From contig CBDCPI010000008.1 of assembly GCA_965220245.1 (NCBI GenBank), positions 682,001 to 746,000 on the forward strand: a DNA stretch of 64,000 nt, read 5' to 3'. The notes under the pieces are model-generated. The model was not told the origin of the DNA, made no database searches, and saw nothing but the letters and a program-made list of their open reading frames with translations. Source of the DNA: CBDCPI01 sp965220245. GTDB taxonomy: Bacteria; Chloroflexota; Dehalococcoidia; Lucifugimonadales; UBA3495. Below are positions 1 through 8,577 of the stretch, in pieces; position 1 is the stretch's first letter; each line of letters starts with the position of its first letter. Position numbers and translations under genes: made by a program.

Positions 1-105
1 ACCCCGAGCGCAGTCACCCCGAGCGCAGTCACCCCGAGCGCAGTCACCCCGAACGCAGTCACCTCGAACGCAGTCACCCCGAGCGCAGTCACCCCGAACG
101 CAGTA
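1..105. repeat. 15-bp tandem repeat, seven copies
   Basis: Seven head-to-tail copies of a 15-bp unit (ACCCCGAGCGCAGTC with G/A and C/T variants) run from the window edge. The last unit is continuous with the family B repeat that follows (AGGGGTCTAAAATCC). The unit equals the outer arm of that element (compare GTGACTGCGCTC-type arms and TCATTCCGAACGGAGTGAGG elsewhere), so it looks like slippage amplification of an element end. The array may extend left of the window. No spacers are present, so it is not a CRISPR array. Confidence 0.9.
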
Positions 106-220
106 AGGGGTCTAAAATCCCTCTGGAAGGGCGAAGTTGGTTCCAGCAAGAATTTTAGATTCCTCGCGCTGCTCGGAATGACAGAAAGGAGGCTCAGAAT
201 GAGAATGAAAAGGCCCTGAC
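91..220. mobile_element. MITE-like repeat, family B (copy B1)
   Basis: The segment has the family B core: an arm with TCTAAAATCC, a short spacer, the inverted arm GAATTTTAGATTCCTCGCGC and TCGGAATGACA, then the terminal AAAAGGCCCTGAC. The left terminus has been replaced or expanded by the 15-bp tandem array. It is non-coding; no transposase is present. Confidence 0.6.
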
Positions 221-365
221 CCGTGCGTTGCCAGTTCTTGACGTAATTCAGGGCTAGGAATAATATGCAGCCGCCACCACAATACCCGGTCTCGGCACAG
301 GTTATGAACAAGTCCGGTCATTCCGAGCATAAGGACCCAACCGCTCATCTCGAGTGCAAGGACCC

Positions 366-425
366 AACCCGCTCATCCTGAGCGTAGCGCAGCGGAGTCG
401 GCGGAGTCGAAGGAAGCGAGACCGA
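366..425. repeat. Family D repeat (GAGCGxAGTCGAAGG type)
   Basis: The segment contains CTCATCCTGAGCGTAGCGCA followed by GGAGTCGAAGGA. The same units recur near 8585-8720 and 37033-37090. It is intergenic and palindromic in part. Its function is unknown; such units are widespread in environmental bacterial genomes. Confidence 0.55.
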
Positions 426-530
426 ATGAGATGCTCTGGGTGAATAGAATGGAGTTATCATTTGGCAGCGTAGCCGTAGCGTTGCCGGTGGACGGCTGGT
501 AGCAGCCTCACCCGAAAAGGGACGCCCTAT

Positions 531-1883
531 ATGACCCTCACCGGCCTACTAATCCTGTCTTCCGGCGCCTTCCTTATCACGTTGGCCAGCATCCCGACGG
601 TCAACCGGATGATGAAGACGTGGTTTTACGGGGCTGCTTACTGGCTGGTTAGCTACGCCGGCATAATCCTGATACTCGGAATACTCGTCAATCTAGCCAC
701 CGGCTTCGCCCAAAGCACTCCCAGCTTGACCATACCTTCCATGCGGGGAGACCTGGGAATTTCCTACACCCAGGCCGGCCTCTTGGTCACCGTGGCCGGC
801 GCCGTCAGGATGGGAGCATCCTTGGCCTCGGGCACCCTAGCCCCCCGGTACGGCAGTCGCCATATCATTGGCTGGTCCACGATTCTTACCGGCGGGGCCA
901 TGCTTCTTTTCGGGTACTCGCCAAATTATTTGGCGGCTATCGGGGCCTTCGCGCTCATGGGAGTGAGTACCGGCGGCGCCCTTACGCCCATGATGGGGCT
1001 GTTGGCCCCTTGGTTCGAGATGCGCAACCGGGGCTTGGCCGCTGGCTTGGCCGCTTCCGGTGGCAGCATTGCTATTGTAGCCTCGGGTCTGCTAGTGCCC
1101 CCATTGGTGGACCACAATCCGGCTGACGGGTGGCGTCATACTTGGTACATTTTCGGACTGTTGGTGCTCGCCATTGGAGTTATCTGCCTAATCTTCCTGC
1201 GAGACCGTCCGTCGGATACCTCTGCCAATAGACCGGCGCCCACGGGCAGGGCGGCGGCGCAGCGGTCGTACCAGGGTGCTTGGCCGCTGGAGGTTTACAA
1301 GAACCCCCACGTGTGGCTTTTGGCCTATCTGGCCTTCTGCTCCGGCGGCGCCCACGGTGTATTCACCACCTTCTTTGGCTCCTACCTGAGTGAAGAGAAC
1401 GGCGTTAGCCTGGCGACGACCGGACATCTTTTCTTGGTCGTCGGAGTGCTAAGCATCATTTGTGGAGTGCTCTGGGGAAACATCTCGGACCGGATGGGGC
1501 GGGGACAAGCCTTCGGGATAAGTTTCTTCATTCAGGGAGTGGGTTTTGCTTTATTCTGGGTAAGTCCGGTGATGGCGTCCTTCGCCCTTGGTTCGGTCCT
1601 ATTAGGCTTAACCCTCCGGGCGGCCTTCACCTTATGCGCGGCGGCGGCGGGCGACCGGGTCCAAGCCCAGTTCGCTTCGGCGGCGTTTGCCCTAATGTCC
1701 GTTGGGGCCGGTCTGGGTAGCTCGACCTCCCCACTTCTGGCCGGGTCCATCGCCGACACCGTGGGAATTAGCTGGGTATTTGCTCTGGGGTTTGGCGCCT
1801 CTATGGTCGGCACGACCGGGGCGGTCTTGTTGCGAAGTCCGGGCGTCCAACGGCAGGAGGTGTTGGCGGAGCCGGGGGACTGA
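531..1883 (+). CDS. MFS transporter
   Basis: This 450-residue protein is strongly hydrophobic with about 12 predicted membrane helices and a central charged loop around residues 222-245, the 6+6 layout of the major facilitator superfamily. It would move a small solute across the inner membrane by a proton-linked or similar mechanism; the substrate cannot be read from the sequence. The region SIPSMRGDLGISYTQAGLL resembles the first extracytoplasmic loop and helix 2 of MFS members annotated as cyanate, nitrate or oxalate/formate permeases. The chosen start has AAAAGGGA about 9 bases upstream. A later start at residue 27 would remove an extra hydrophobic N-terminal stretch. It stands alone; the next gene is convergent. 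Confidence 0.85.
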   Translation: MTLTGLLILSSGAFLITLASIPTVNRMMKTWFYGAAYWLVSYAGIILILGILVNLATGFAQSTPSLTIPSMRGDLGISYTQAGLLVTVAGAVRMGASLASGTLAPRYGSRHIIGWSTILTGGAMLLFGYSPNYLAAIGAFALMGVSTGGALTPMMGLLAPWFEMRNRGLAAGLAASGGSIAIVASGLLVPPLVDHNPADGWRHTWYIFGLLVLAIGVICLIFLRDRPSDTSANRPAPTGRAAAQRSYQGAWPLEVYKNPHVWLLAYLAFCSGGAHGVFTTFFGSYLSEENGVSLATTGHLFLVVGVLSIICGVLWGNISDRMGRGQAFGISFFIQGVGFALFWVSPVMASFALGSVLLGLTLRAAFTLCAAAAGDRVQAQFASAAFALMSVGAGLGSSTSPLLAGSIADTVGISWVFALGFGASMVGTTGAVLLRSPGVQRQEVLAEPGD

Positions 1884-2009
1884 CCGGGACGGCCAGTTTG
1901 GGGCCTCGCCGTCGGGGCCGATCCTGAGAACCTGTGAACAAATCTAGCACCTTCTCCCGGCGGGCTGACAGGGGGCGGAGGGTCCCTGTAGCTTGTGCGA
2001 GCTGCCTAA

Positions 2010-2726
2010 TCATGCAGGACGCCAAGAGACCAGCGCCGGTTGTAGGCTTTCTGAGCCTCGAAGCAACAAAGCGCCGTTTACTTCCTCCAACAGCTCCGGC
2101 AGTATGCGCTCCAACTCGGCTAGCTGCGGACTTCCCTCGGCCAAGTACAAGCGTCGCGACAACTGTTCCAAGGCTTGTTGATAATCGTCAAAACCCCTGG
2201 CCGGTTGGGTGGGCAGCAGCTCGACCTTGGCATCAACCTCCAGTTGGGCCAGCACCTCCTGCAACTCGGGCAAGCTGGGAAGAGGAATTCTTTTTTCCCG
2301 GTGGATGCGCTCCCACAAGTCGTAGGTCTGGGACTGGGGAGAGGCTTGGAACAGGACCACCAACACCTTTTCTTTGGCATGACTTTCCAGCTTCCGGACA
2401 AAGGACTCGATTTCCCGCACCACGTAGAGCACATGGGAGCATAAGACTATATCCCCAGGCTCGACTTCCGCGCTTTCCCAACTGGACTGCACTAGGGTCA
2501 CGTTCCGGATGGAGTAATCGGACGCCTGTTGGCGCAGGACGTCGGCCATGCTGGCTGAGGGTTCAACCGCAACGACTTGCCGGCAGCGAGTGGCTAGGGC
2601 CAAGGCCAACCTGCCACCTCCGGCGCCGACGTCAATGACCGTATGCCGGGGCTCGACTTCTTCCAATAGCCTGTTGACCAGCGTGTCGTCGGTGCGAGTT
2701 GGGTCGGCCGCGGAACTGTTGGGCAT
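2010..2726 (-). CDS. Class I SAM-dependent methyltransferase
   Basis: This is a 238-residue cytosolic protein. Motif I of the Rossmann methyltransferase fold is clear at residues 30-38 (VIDVGAGGG), followed by an acidic residue after strand 2 (VAVEPS) and a DIVLCSHVLYVV segment fitting motif IV. It transfers a methyl group from S-adenosylmethionine to an unknown acceptor. The C-terminal third, with charged helices, shows no recognisable substrate domain. The gene is transcribed toward the convergent MFS gene with a gap of about 125 bases. The family assignment is firm; the substrate is unknown. Confidence 0.8.
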   Translation of the reverse strand: MPNSSAADPTRTDDTLVNRLLEEVEPRHTVIDVGAGGGRLALALATRCRQVVAVEPSASMADVLRQQASDYSIRNVTLVQSSWESAEVEPGDIVLCSHVLYVVREIESFVRKLESHAKEKVLVVLFQASPQSQTYDLWERIHREKRIPLPSLPELQEVLAQLEVDAKVELLPTQPARGFDDYQQALEQLSRRLYLAEGSPQLAELERILPELLEEVNGALLLRGSESLQPALVSWRPA

Positions 2727-3024
2727 AGGGGCGCCAGTGGTCTTCCGGCGGCGGCGCTATCCCCCGCATCCTTTCCGACTGAGCGTGCTCCGCTTCCACC
2801 TGGTCATTCCACCGCTGGGTCGCCAGCATAGGCCCTCCACAACCTTGTGATATTCTAGTCAACTACTTTCGATTCCACTTCCCATTCTACTTTGGCCGGT
2901 TATTTCCCTCAACGCAGGTCCTTCTTGGAGCGGCTCACCAGCGCACTTGGCCCCGGCGTTATCAGGGTAGAATACAAACGCTACTTCCGGCTTACACCAG
3001 CCTGAGAATCCTTGGGGCAGCCAT
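2727..3024. other. Intergenic region, nothing recognised
   Basis: This is the divergent spacer between the methyltransferase and the sugar-dehydrogenase lipoprotein. It should hold both promoters, but no convincing -35/-10 pair, terminator or repeat could be picked out by eye. Confidence 0.5.
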
Positions 3025-4545
3025 TTGAAGCACTATGTAAATGTCGGGTTAAGCTTGGTGACGCTGGCAATTCTGGTCCTGGTCGCTTGCAACGGACCAG
3101 AAACTAGCGGCCCGACTCCAACCGTCCCAGTCCCTCCCGGGGTAACGGTCTCCCCAGTGCCCCCGACTCCCGACAGCAGAGCAGCCTCCGATAGAAGGAC
3201 GGCAGTTGCCCCTGCTCCCACTCGCAGCACCAGTTACCCAACGCCCCGGCCCGCGCCTACCGGGGCTACTGGCCGGAGGCCGACTTTAACCCCTACTCAG
3301 CAAGGAGGCCCTCCACCTAGTCCGGTCACGGGTCCAACGACGCAACATAGCCAGGAACCATTGCGCCCCCTGGCGCTGCAACGGGCCTTTCCCAACCTTT
3401 CCTTCAGCCAGTTGACCAACCTGGCCCAACCCAAAGGAGAGAGCGGACGGCTATTCGTGACGGAGCAGCGCGGCAAGGTTTGGGGCTTTCCTCACCAAGA
3501 AGACGCTGCTCAGCCGGAGTTGTTTCTCGACTTAACCGGTCTGGTAAGCCAAGGTCACAACGAAGAGGGCCTGCTGGGACTGGCCTTTGACCCGGCGTTC
3601 CAACAAAATGGCCATTTCTTTGTCTACTACTCGGCGGCAGAGCCGCGGCGCTCCGTGCTCTCTCGATTCTCGGTGAGCGCCAGCGACCCCAACAAAGCCG
3701 ACAAGAATAGCGAATTGGTAGTTATGGAAATTCCCCAGCCAGCGGGAAACCACAACGGCGGTCAATTGGCCTTCGGCGCCGATGGCTACCTATACGTCGG
3801 GTTGGGGGACGGCGGAGGGTCCGGGGACCCCTACGGCAACGGGCAAGACTTGAGCACTCTATTGGGATCGATTCTGCGTATCGACGCTTCGGAGGCCTCC
3901 AAAGGCAAGCCCTATACCGTGCCTCCGGACAACCCCTTCGTCGGCAACGCCGCAGCCCGGGGAGAGATTTGGGCTTACGGGCTGCGTAACCCGTGGCGGT
4001 TTTTTGATACGGGGTCCGGCGCCACGGGGTCCGGCGCCACGGGGCCGGGTAGCAGTGGGTACGGCGCCACGGGGTCCGGCGCTACGGGGCCGGGTAGCAG
4101 TGGGTACGGCGAGGCAACGACCGGGCAACTGTGGGTTGGCGACGTGGGCCAAAATATTCGGGAAGAGATCAATCTGGTGCAGAAGGGGCTGAATTACGGT
4201 TGGAACTTGATGGAAGGGACCGCGTGCTTCCCATCCCACGCCGAGTGTGGTCCCGCCGGTCTCGAGTTGCCCGTAGCCGAGTACGGCAGGAACGCCGGTT
4301 GCTCGGTAATCGGTGGTTACGTCTACCGGGGACGCTCGATCCCTTCCCTGTTCGGGGCCTATGTGTTCGGCGACTATTGCAGTGGCAGCATTTGGGCGGT
4401 CAGGTTGAACGAAGGCTCGGGACCGGAACAGCTTCTACTCGTGGATTCCCAGCTAAACATTACCTCCTTCGGCAAGGACCAATCCGAGGAGATTTACATC
4501 CTCTCCCGCAACTCCGGCATCTACCAGTTGGTAGCCCGGAATTAG
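3025..4545 (+). CDS. Glucose/sorbosone dehydrogenase-type lipoprotein
   Basis: This 506-residue protein starts at TTG, with GGGG upstream. Residues 1-22 form a lipoprotein signal ending in LVLVAC (lipid-modified Cys22), so it should be anchored outside the membrane. Residues 27-110 are a Pro/Thr-rich linker. The rest is a PQQ-type six-bladed beta-propeller of the GSDH family: EEGLLGLAFDPAF, GGQLAFGADGYLYVGLGDGG, LRNPWRFF, LWVGDVGQN and GYVYRG are family signatures. The family oxidises sugars or other alcohols with PQQ, though many members have unproven cofactors. The loop at residues 330-363 between LRNPWRFFD and LWVGDVGQN is expanded by a Gly/Ser/Ala tandem repeat. It is monocistronic, followed by a repeat element. 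Confidence 0.88.
   Translation: MKHYVNVGLSLVTLAILVLVACNGPETSGPTPTVPVPPGVTVSPVPPTPDSRAASDRRTAVAPAPTRSTSYPTPRPAPTGATGRRPTLTPTQQGGPPPSPVTGPTTQHSQEPLRPLALQRAFPNLSFSQLTNLAQPKGESGRLFVTEQRGKVWGFPHQEDAAQPELFLDLTGLVSQGHNEEGLLGLAFDPAFQQNGHFFVYYSAAEPRRSVLSRFSVSASDPNKADKNSELVVMEIPQPAGNHNGGQLAFGADGYLYVGLGDGGGSGDPYGNGQDLSTLLGSILRIDASEASKGKPYTVPPDNPFVGNAAARGEIWAYGLRNPWRFFDTGSGATGSGATGPGSSGYGATGSGATGPGSSGYGEATTGQLWVGDVGQNIREEINLVQKGLNYGWNLMEGTACFPSHAECGPAGLELPVAEYGRNAGCSVIGGYVYRGRSIPSLFGAYVFGDYCSGSIWAVRLNEGSGPEQLLLVDSQLNITSFGKDQSEEIYILSRNSGIYQLVARN
4012..4111 (+). repeat. 15/45-bp in-frame coding tandem repeat
   Basis: Inside the dehydrogenase gene there are six and two-thirds 15-bp units beginning GGGTCCGG, GGGCCGGG or GGGTACGG. 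They form a 45-bp higher-order repeat (4027-4071 and 4072-4111). The unit length is a multiple of three, so copy-number change keeps frame and adds Gly-Ser-Gly-Ala-Thr-like segments to one surface loop of the propeller. Confidence 0.9.
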
Positions 4546-4640
4546 AGCGCTCCTGCCCTTGGCAGTCCGCGCTTGACAGGCCCCGGCGCTACGTGATTTG
4601 CTGAGCGGGCGCCTCCGGCATCTCAATAGCCGGGGCTTAG

Positions 4641-4800
4641 AGGATGTCTAAAACCCGATTGCATCCCGTTCCTGTCATTCCGAACGAAGTGAGGAATCTA
4701 AAATCCTTGGCAGCAGCAACGCCTAAGAAGGCAAGGAGTTTAGACCCTTCGCTTTGCTCAGGGTGACAGATGACCGGTTGGGAGGAATTATTGAACACCC
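4641..4800. mobile_element. MITE-like repeat, family B (copy B2)
   Basis: The termini AGGATGTCTAA and TTGAACACCC are imperfect inverted repeats. The inside holds the conserved core TGTCATTCCGAACGAAGTGA, GAATCTAAAATCC, a spacer, then GGAGTTTAGACCCTTCGC and CAGGGTGACAG. It is nearly identical in plan to the copy at 53418-53570. Flanks CTTAG and CTTGG may be a decayed 5-bp target duplication. It has no coding capacity. Confidence 0.65.
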
Positions 4801-4889
4801 ACTTGGATGCGCAGCTTGGAGACCTCTAGTAATATCGGCATTCTCCTCGCCCCGGCATAGAAGAAACCCACCTAAAACGAGGTAGAGAT

Positions 4890-5843
4890 ATGGATGGAAA
4901 GTTGATTGGCGTGGCCGTCGCTGGTAGCAAGATTGGAGACATCCAGACGGCAATAGGAGACGCCGAAAATGCGGGGGTTCAAGCCGCTTGGATGACCACC
5001 GGCGGCGCTAGGTTGGACAGCATTACCGCCTTTGCCGCCGCCGCCGGGACCACCCAGCGGATTAAATTCGGTACTTCCATAGTGCCGACCTACCCTCGCC
5101 ATCCCTTGGTGATGGTGCAGCAGACTCAAGTAGTGGCCCAACTGGCGCCGGGCCGCTTTCGGTTGGGCATCGGCCCCAGCCACCGGCCCAGTATGCGGGC
5201 GATGGGAATTCAGATGCCTCACCCCTTGGGCCACTTGAGGGAGTATCTTAAAATACTGAAGGCGCTGATCCAAGAGGGCCGGGTGGACTTCGACGGCGAA
5301 TACTTTCAGGCCCATGACAACATTGCCGAACCGCTGGACGTCCCTGTCATGGCGTCAGCGTTGCAGCGGGGTTCCTTCGAGCTTTGCGGCGCGGAAGCCG
5401 ACGGGGCTATCAGTTGGGTGTGCCCGGGGGCTTATTTGCGGGACGTCGCGCTGCCAGCGATGAAAAAGGGAGCGGAGTCGGCGGGCCGCGCCGTGCCGCC
5501 GCTGATTGCTCACGTTCCGGTATGTGTCCATGACAACGACGCGGAAGTCCGGGCCGCATTTCGGGAGCAGTTCCCAGTCTACCCCACACTGCCCTTTTAC
5601 CGCCGGATGCTGATCGGCGCGGGCTATCCCGAGGCGGCGGAAGCGGTGTGGAGCGACGCGATGATCGAGGGCCTAGTCGTTTATGGGGATGAGACCAAGA
5701 CCGCCGCAGGACTGCAAAGTCTCTTAGCTTCCGGGGCCACCGAGCTACTGGTCTCGCCCGTGCTGGCAGGGGAGGACCGGGCGGCGTCATTGGGCCGCAC
5801 GCTGCGCCTACTGGGCCAGGTGGCCCAGGCGGTTGCTGCCTAA
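4890..5843 (+). CDS. LLM-class (luciferase-like) oxidoreductase, probably F420-dependent
   Basis: This 317-residue TIM-barrel protein is of the luciferase-like monooxygenase superfamily. Family features are AGVQAAWMTTGG near the N-terminus, IKFGTSIVPTYPRHPLVMV and LAPGRFRLGIGPSHRP. In this family such members use reduced F420 or FMN for hydride transfer or monooxygenation; no substrate is inferable. The C-terminal segment ASGATELLVSPVLAG closes the barrel. The start is supported by GAGGTAG 5-6 bases upstream. A GMC oxidoreductase gene follows after 45 bases, then a NIPSNAP gene, suggesting one catabolic operon. Expansion of this family is a known trait of SAR202 genomes; a second member is at 31534-32436. 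Confidence 0.85.
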   Translation: MDGKLIGVAVAGSKIGDIQTAIGDAENAGVQAAWMTTGGARLDSITAFAAAAGTTQRIKFGTSIVPTYPRHPLVMVQQTQVVAQLAPGRFRLGIGPSHRPSMRAMGIQMPHPLGHLREYLKILKALIQEGRVDFDGEYFQAHDNIAEPLDVPVMASALQRGSFELCGAEADGAISWVCPGAYLRDVALPAMKKGAESAGRAVPPLIAHVPVCVHDNDAEVRAAFREQFPVYPTLPFYRRMLIGAGYPEAAEAVWSDAMIEGLVVYGDETKTAAGLQSLLASGATELLVSPVLAGEDRAASLGRTLRLLGQVAQAVAA

Positions 5844-5888
5844 TACCGGGTTGCCGCCACTGAAAGAACTTGACTAAAGGGGCACGAT

Positions 5889-7439
5889 ATGAAGTATCAC
5901 GTGGTTATCGTTGGCGCGGGCTCCGCCGGATGTGTATTGGCTTCCCGGTTGTCAGAAGACCCGGACCGTTCAGTGCTGCTATTGGAAGCCGGCCCCAATT
6001 ATCCTCAGTTCGAGCACCTGCCGGAGCCGTTGAAAAACGGATTCAGCCAGGACGCGTCGGCCTCCAACTCGCCCTTCAACTGGTCTTACCAAGCGTTGGG
6101 CGCCTCCGGCCAAGCCGCGCCAATGCACGTCGCGCGAGGGAAGGTCGTGGGAGGGTCCAGCGCAGTCAATGGACAAGTGTTTCTGCGGGGCCTGCCCGAA
6201 GACTACGATTCTTGGGCTGCTCTGGGCAACGACCAGTGGTCATACGTTAACGTCCTCCCCTATTTCCGAAAGTCGGAATCCGACCGGGACATCCCGGATG
6301 ACTTTCACGGCAGCGACGGACCCATCCCGGTGCGCCGGGAAAGACGCGAGGACTGGCAACCCTTCCAAAACGCCTTCTATGCTGCTTGTGTGGCCGCCGG
6401 GTACCCGGAAAACGCCGACATGAACCACCCCGACTCCACCGGCGTGGGGCCGGTGCCGGTAAATAACCTCAACGGAATTCGCATGAGCGCCGCCCTCACC
6501 TACCTGGAACAGGCCCGGCACCGGCTTAATCTAACCGTTAGGCCCAACGTGACCGTTCGGCGGGTCATCATCGAAGACGGCGTTGCCGTCGGGGTAGAGG
6601 TAGAGAGCGGGGGCGAGAGATTCACCGTCGAGGGGGCCGAGATTGTGCTCGCCGCCGGAGGCATTGCCTCACCCCAACTGTTAATGCTGTCCGGAGTCGG
6701 CCCCGCGGAGCACCTGCGAAGTTTGGGAATTCCGGTGGTCCAAGACCTGCCGGGAGTGGGTCAGAACATGCGGGACCACCCCTTGGTAAGCGTCGAGCTT
6801 CGGGTTAAAGAGGGCGTGAGCTTGGACACTAGCGGCCCCAGGATGCAAGCCGGGCTCCGCTATACGGCCGAAGGTTCCAGTTCCCGTAACGACATGCAAA
6901 TCTTTCCGTCCAATTACGGCGGTCCCAGAAGCGGCGATGCTCTGGGCGGTGCTTGGCGTTCTCAAGACTTGGGGGTCCGGCTCACCTGTATCTTGGAGCA
7001 AGCGGTGAGCCTTGGCGCTTTGCGTTTGGCCTCGGCCGATCCAGAAGAGAAGCCGGTATTGGACTACGCTTACTTGGCTAACGACTGGGACTTGGACCGG
7101 CTGCGCGGGTCAATCCGCAAGTGCCAGGAATTGCTGGCCCACCCGGCCTTTGAGCCTCTCGTCGACTCTTGGCTGGACCCCACCGACGCCGACTTGGCTT
7201 CCGACCAATCGTTGGACGCTTGGTTGACGCAAAACGTCGCCACCACGTTCCACACCTGCGGCACCTCCAAAATGGGCCCGGACTCGGACCCCACGGCCGT
7301 GGTCGATCAGTATTGCCAAGTGCGGGGCATAAGCGGGCTTAGAGTCGTTGACTTGTCCATCGCGCCGGACGTGGTGAGGGCCAACACCAACGCCACTGCT
7401 ATAATGATTGGCGAAAGAGCCGCCGAATGGTTCCGATAA
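5889..7439 (+). CDS. GMC-family FAD oxidoreductase (choline dehydrogenase-like)
   Basis: This is a 516-residue flavoprotein. The FAD-binding GAGSAG is at residues 9-14; the GMC signature region reads GKVVGGSSAVNGQVFLRG; the second signature GGIASPQLLMLSGVGP is in the middle; near the C-terminus FHTCGTSKMG carries the catalytic His and TNATAIMIGERAA the final FAD motif. Such enzymes oxidise primary or secondary alcohols to aldehydes or ketones. The length matches the family (500-560). It lies 45 bases after the LLM gene and 32 before the NIPSNAP gene, so these three are likely cotranscribed. The substrate is unknown. Confidence 0.92.
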   Translation: MKYHVVIVGAGSAGCVLASRLSEDPDRSVLLLEAGPNYPQFEHLPEPLKNGFSQDASASNSPFNWSYQALGASGQAAPMHVARGKVVGGSSAVNGQVFLRGLPEDYDSWAALGNDQWSYVNVLPYFRKSESDRDIPDDFHGSDGPIPVRRERREDWQPFQNAFYAACVAAGYPENADMNHPDSTGVGPVPVNNLNGIRMSAALTYLEQARHRLNLTVRPNVTVRRVIIEDGVAVGVEVESGGERFTVEGAEIVLAAGGIASPQLLMLSGVGPAEHLRSLGIPVVQDLPGVGQNMRDHPLVSVELRVKEGVSLDTSGPRMQAGLRYTAEGSSSRNDMQIFPSNYGGPRSGDALGGAWRSQDLGVRLTCILEQAVSLGALRLASADPEEKPVLDYAYLANDWDLDRLRGSIRKCQELLAHPAFEPLVDSWLDPTDADLASDQSLDAWLTQNVATTFHTCGTSKMGPDSDPTAVVDQYCQVRGISGLRVVDLSIAPDVVRANTNATAIMIGERAAEWFR

Positions 7440-7471
7440 ACGAAACGTAAAGAACGGCAGGAGGATACTCG

Positions 7472-7783
7472 ATGATTTACCAGCTTCGGACCTACACCGT
7501 GAACCGTGACATGATGGACCAGTGGGTCAGCCACTTCAACGACACCCTGGTGGGCATAATGAACCAGTACGGCATCAACGTTGACGGGGCTTGGGTGAAC
7601 GAAGACAAGAACCAGTTCATCTGGATACGGTCCTTTGCGGATGCCGACGACGTCCAAGCCAAGGAAGCGGCTTTCTACGGGTCGCCGGAGTGGGATGCGG
7701 TAGTGGACCACGCCCGCAGCCACTTGGCGCGAATCCAAGTGGAGACTATGGACTCGGTGCTTCAAGTTTCCGCAGCCCGGTAG
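7472..7783 (+). CDS. NIPSNAP-family protein
   Basis: This 103-residue protein begins MIYQLRTYTV, the hallmark opening of the NIPSNAP/dimeric alpha-beta-barrel fold, and contains a WIRSFADADD-like strand and FYGSPEWDAVV as family members do. It starts 9 bases after CAGGAGG. The biochemical role of bacterial members is not settled; they often sit beside oxidoreductases and may shape or protect a substrate site. It is the third gene after the LLM and GMC genes on the same strand. Confidence 0.8.
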   Translation: MIYQLRTYTVNRDMMDQWVSHFNDTLVGIMNQYGINVDGAWVNEDKNQFIWIRSFADADDVQAKEAAFYGSPEWDAVVDHARSHLARIQVETMDSVLQVSAAR

Positions 7784-7854
7784 GTGGCCTCGATTCACCG
7801 GCAGCGTCATCGCCGAAGGTGAAACACGGAGGCCCGGATAACCTACCTTTTGGC

Positions 7855-8004
7855 CAGGGCCTTTCGATTTTCGCAAGAACCCGGCCCTCCATTGTCATTC
7901 CGAACGGAGTGAGGAATCTAAAATTCTTCGGCGGCAGGACGAAAGTGGAGGACAAGGACTTTAGCCCCCTCGCCCTGCTCGGGGTGACAATCGAAAAGCT
8001 TTGC
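7855..8004. mobile_element. MITE-like repeat, family B (copy B3)
   Basis: The left terminus CAGGGCCTTTCGATT and right AATCGAAAAGCTTTGC are imperfect inverted repeats. The core has TGTCATTCCGAACGGAGTGA, GAATCTAAAATTC, a spacer, then GGACTTTAGCCCC and CGGGGTGACA. It is flanked by CCTTTTGGC (7846-7854) and CCTTTTGCC (8005-8013), an 8/9 match consistent with a 9-bp target duplication. Confidence 0.7.
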
Positions 8005-8063
8005 CCTTTTGCCTTGCGTACTTGATAAGGTCAGGTTGAGTTGCATCACTTTAGGAGGACCCC

Positions 8064-8552
8064 ATGGGCGTATTGACCGGCGACATGAAAAAGGTAATTC
8101 GGGAGCAACGTCTGGGCTTTTTTGCCACCGTATGCCCTGACGGAACTCCCAACCTCTCGCCCAAAGGGTCGATTATCGCTCTGGACGACGACCACCTGGC
8201 TTTCGTAGACTTGGGGTCCCCCGGCACCCTGGCCAACCTTAGGCAGAACCCGTCAATGGAAGTCTGCTTGGTAGACCCCTTTCTGCGCAAGGGCTACCGC
8301 TTCAAAGGAGCGGCCGCCATCCTCACCGAAGGCCCCAACTTTGAGCAAATACTCGCCGCGTACCAAGGCACCGCGGTTGAGGCGCTGATAAGTACCGTCA
8401 AGTCGGCGGTCATGATGAAAGTCGACAGGGTGCTGCCCTTGGTATCCCCCGGCTATCTACCCGGAATTACCGAAGGCGCCATGCGGTCCCAGTGGGAGCA
8501 GCATTGGGACCGGGTTACCGAGAGCTATCACGCCCAAGAGTCCCAGAGTTGA
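8064..8552 (+). CDS. Pyridoxamine 5'-phosphate oxidase-family (split-barrel FMN/F420) protein
   Basis: This 162-residue protein has the split-barrel opening FFATVCPDGTPNLSPKGSI followed by FVDLGSPGTLANLRQNPSMEV, typical of FMN-binding pyridoxamine-phosphate-oxidase-like proteins. Members bind FMN or F420 at a dimer interface and reduce or oxidise varied substrates. TAGGAGGA sits 6 bases before the ATG. It is shorter than true PdxH and lacks a PdxH C-terminal motif, so vitamin B6 synthesis is unlikely. A family B repeat lies just upstream. The substrate is unknown. Confidence 0.82.
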   Translation: MGVLTGDMKKVIREQRLGFFATVCPDGTPNLSPKGSIIALDDDHLAFVDLGSPGTLANLRQNPSMEVCLVDPFLRKGYRFKGAAAILTEGPNFEQILAAYQGTAVEALISTVKSAVMMKVDRVLPLVSPGYLPGITEGAMRSQWEQHWDRVTESYHAQESQS

Positions 8553-8577
8553 GTGCCTTGCAGAGTCTTTCAATTAT

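Noticed and set aside
1..105. CRISPR array at the left edge
   Set aside because: The units are 15 bp and directly contiguous with no unique spacers, and there is no cas gene.
1934..2638. Long plus-strand open frame opposite the methyltransferase
   Set aside because: It lies almost wholly over a gene with clear SAM motifs, is Pro/Arg-rich, and has no family resemblance.
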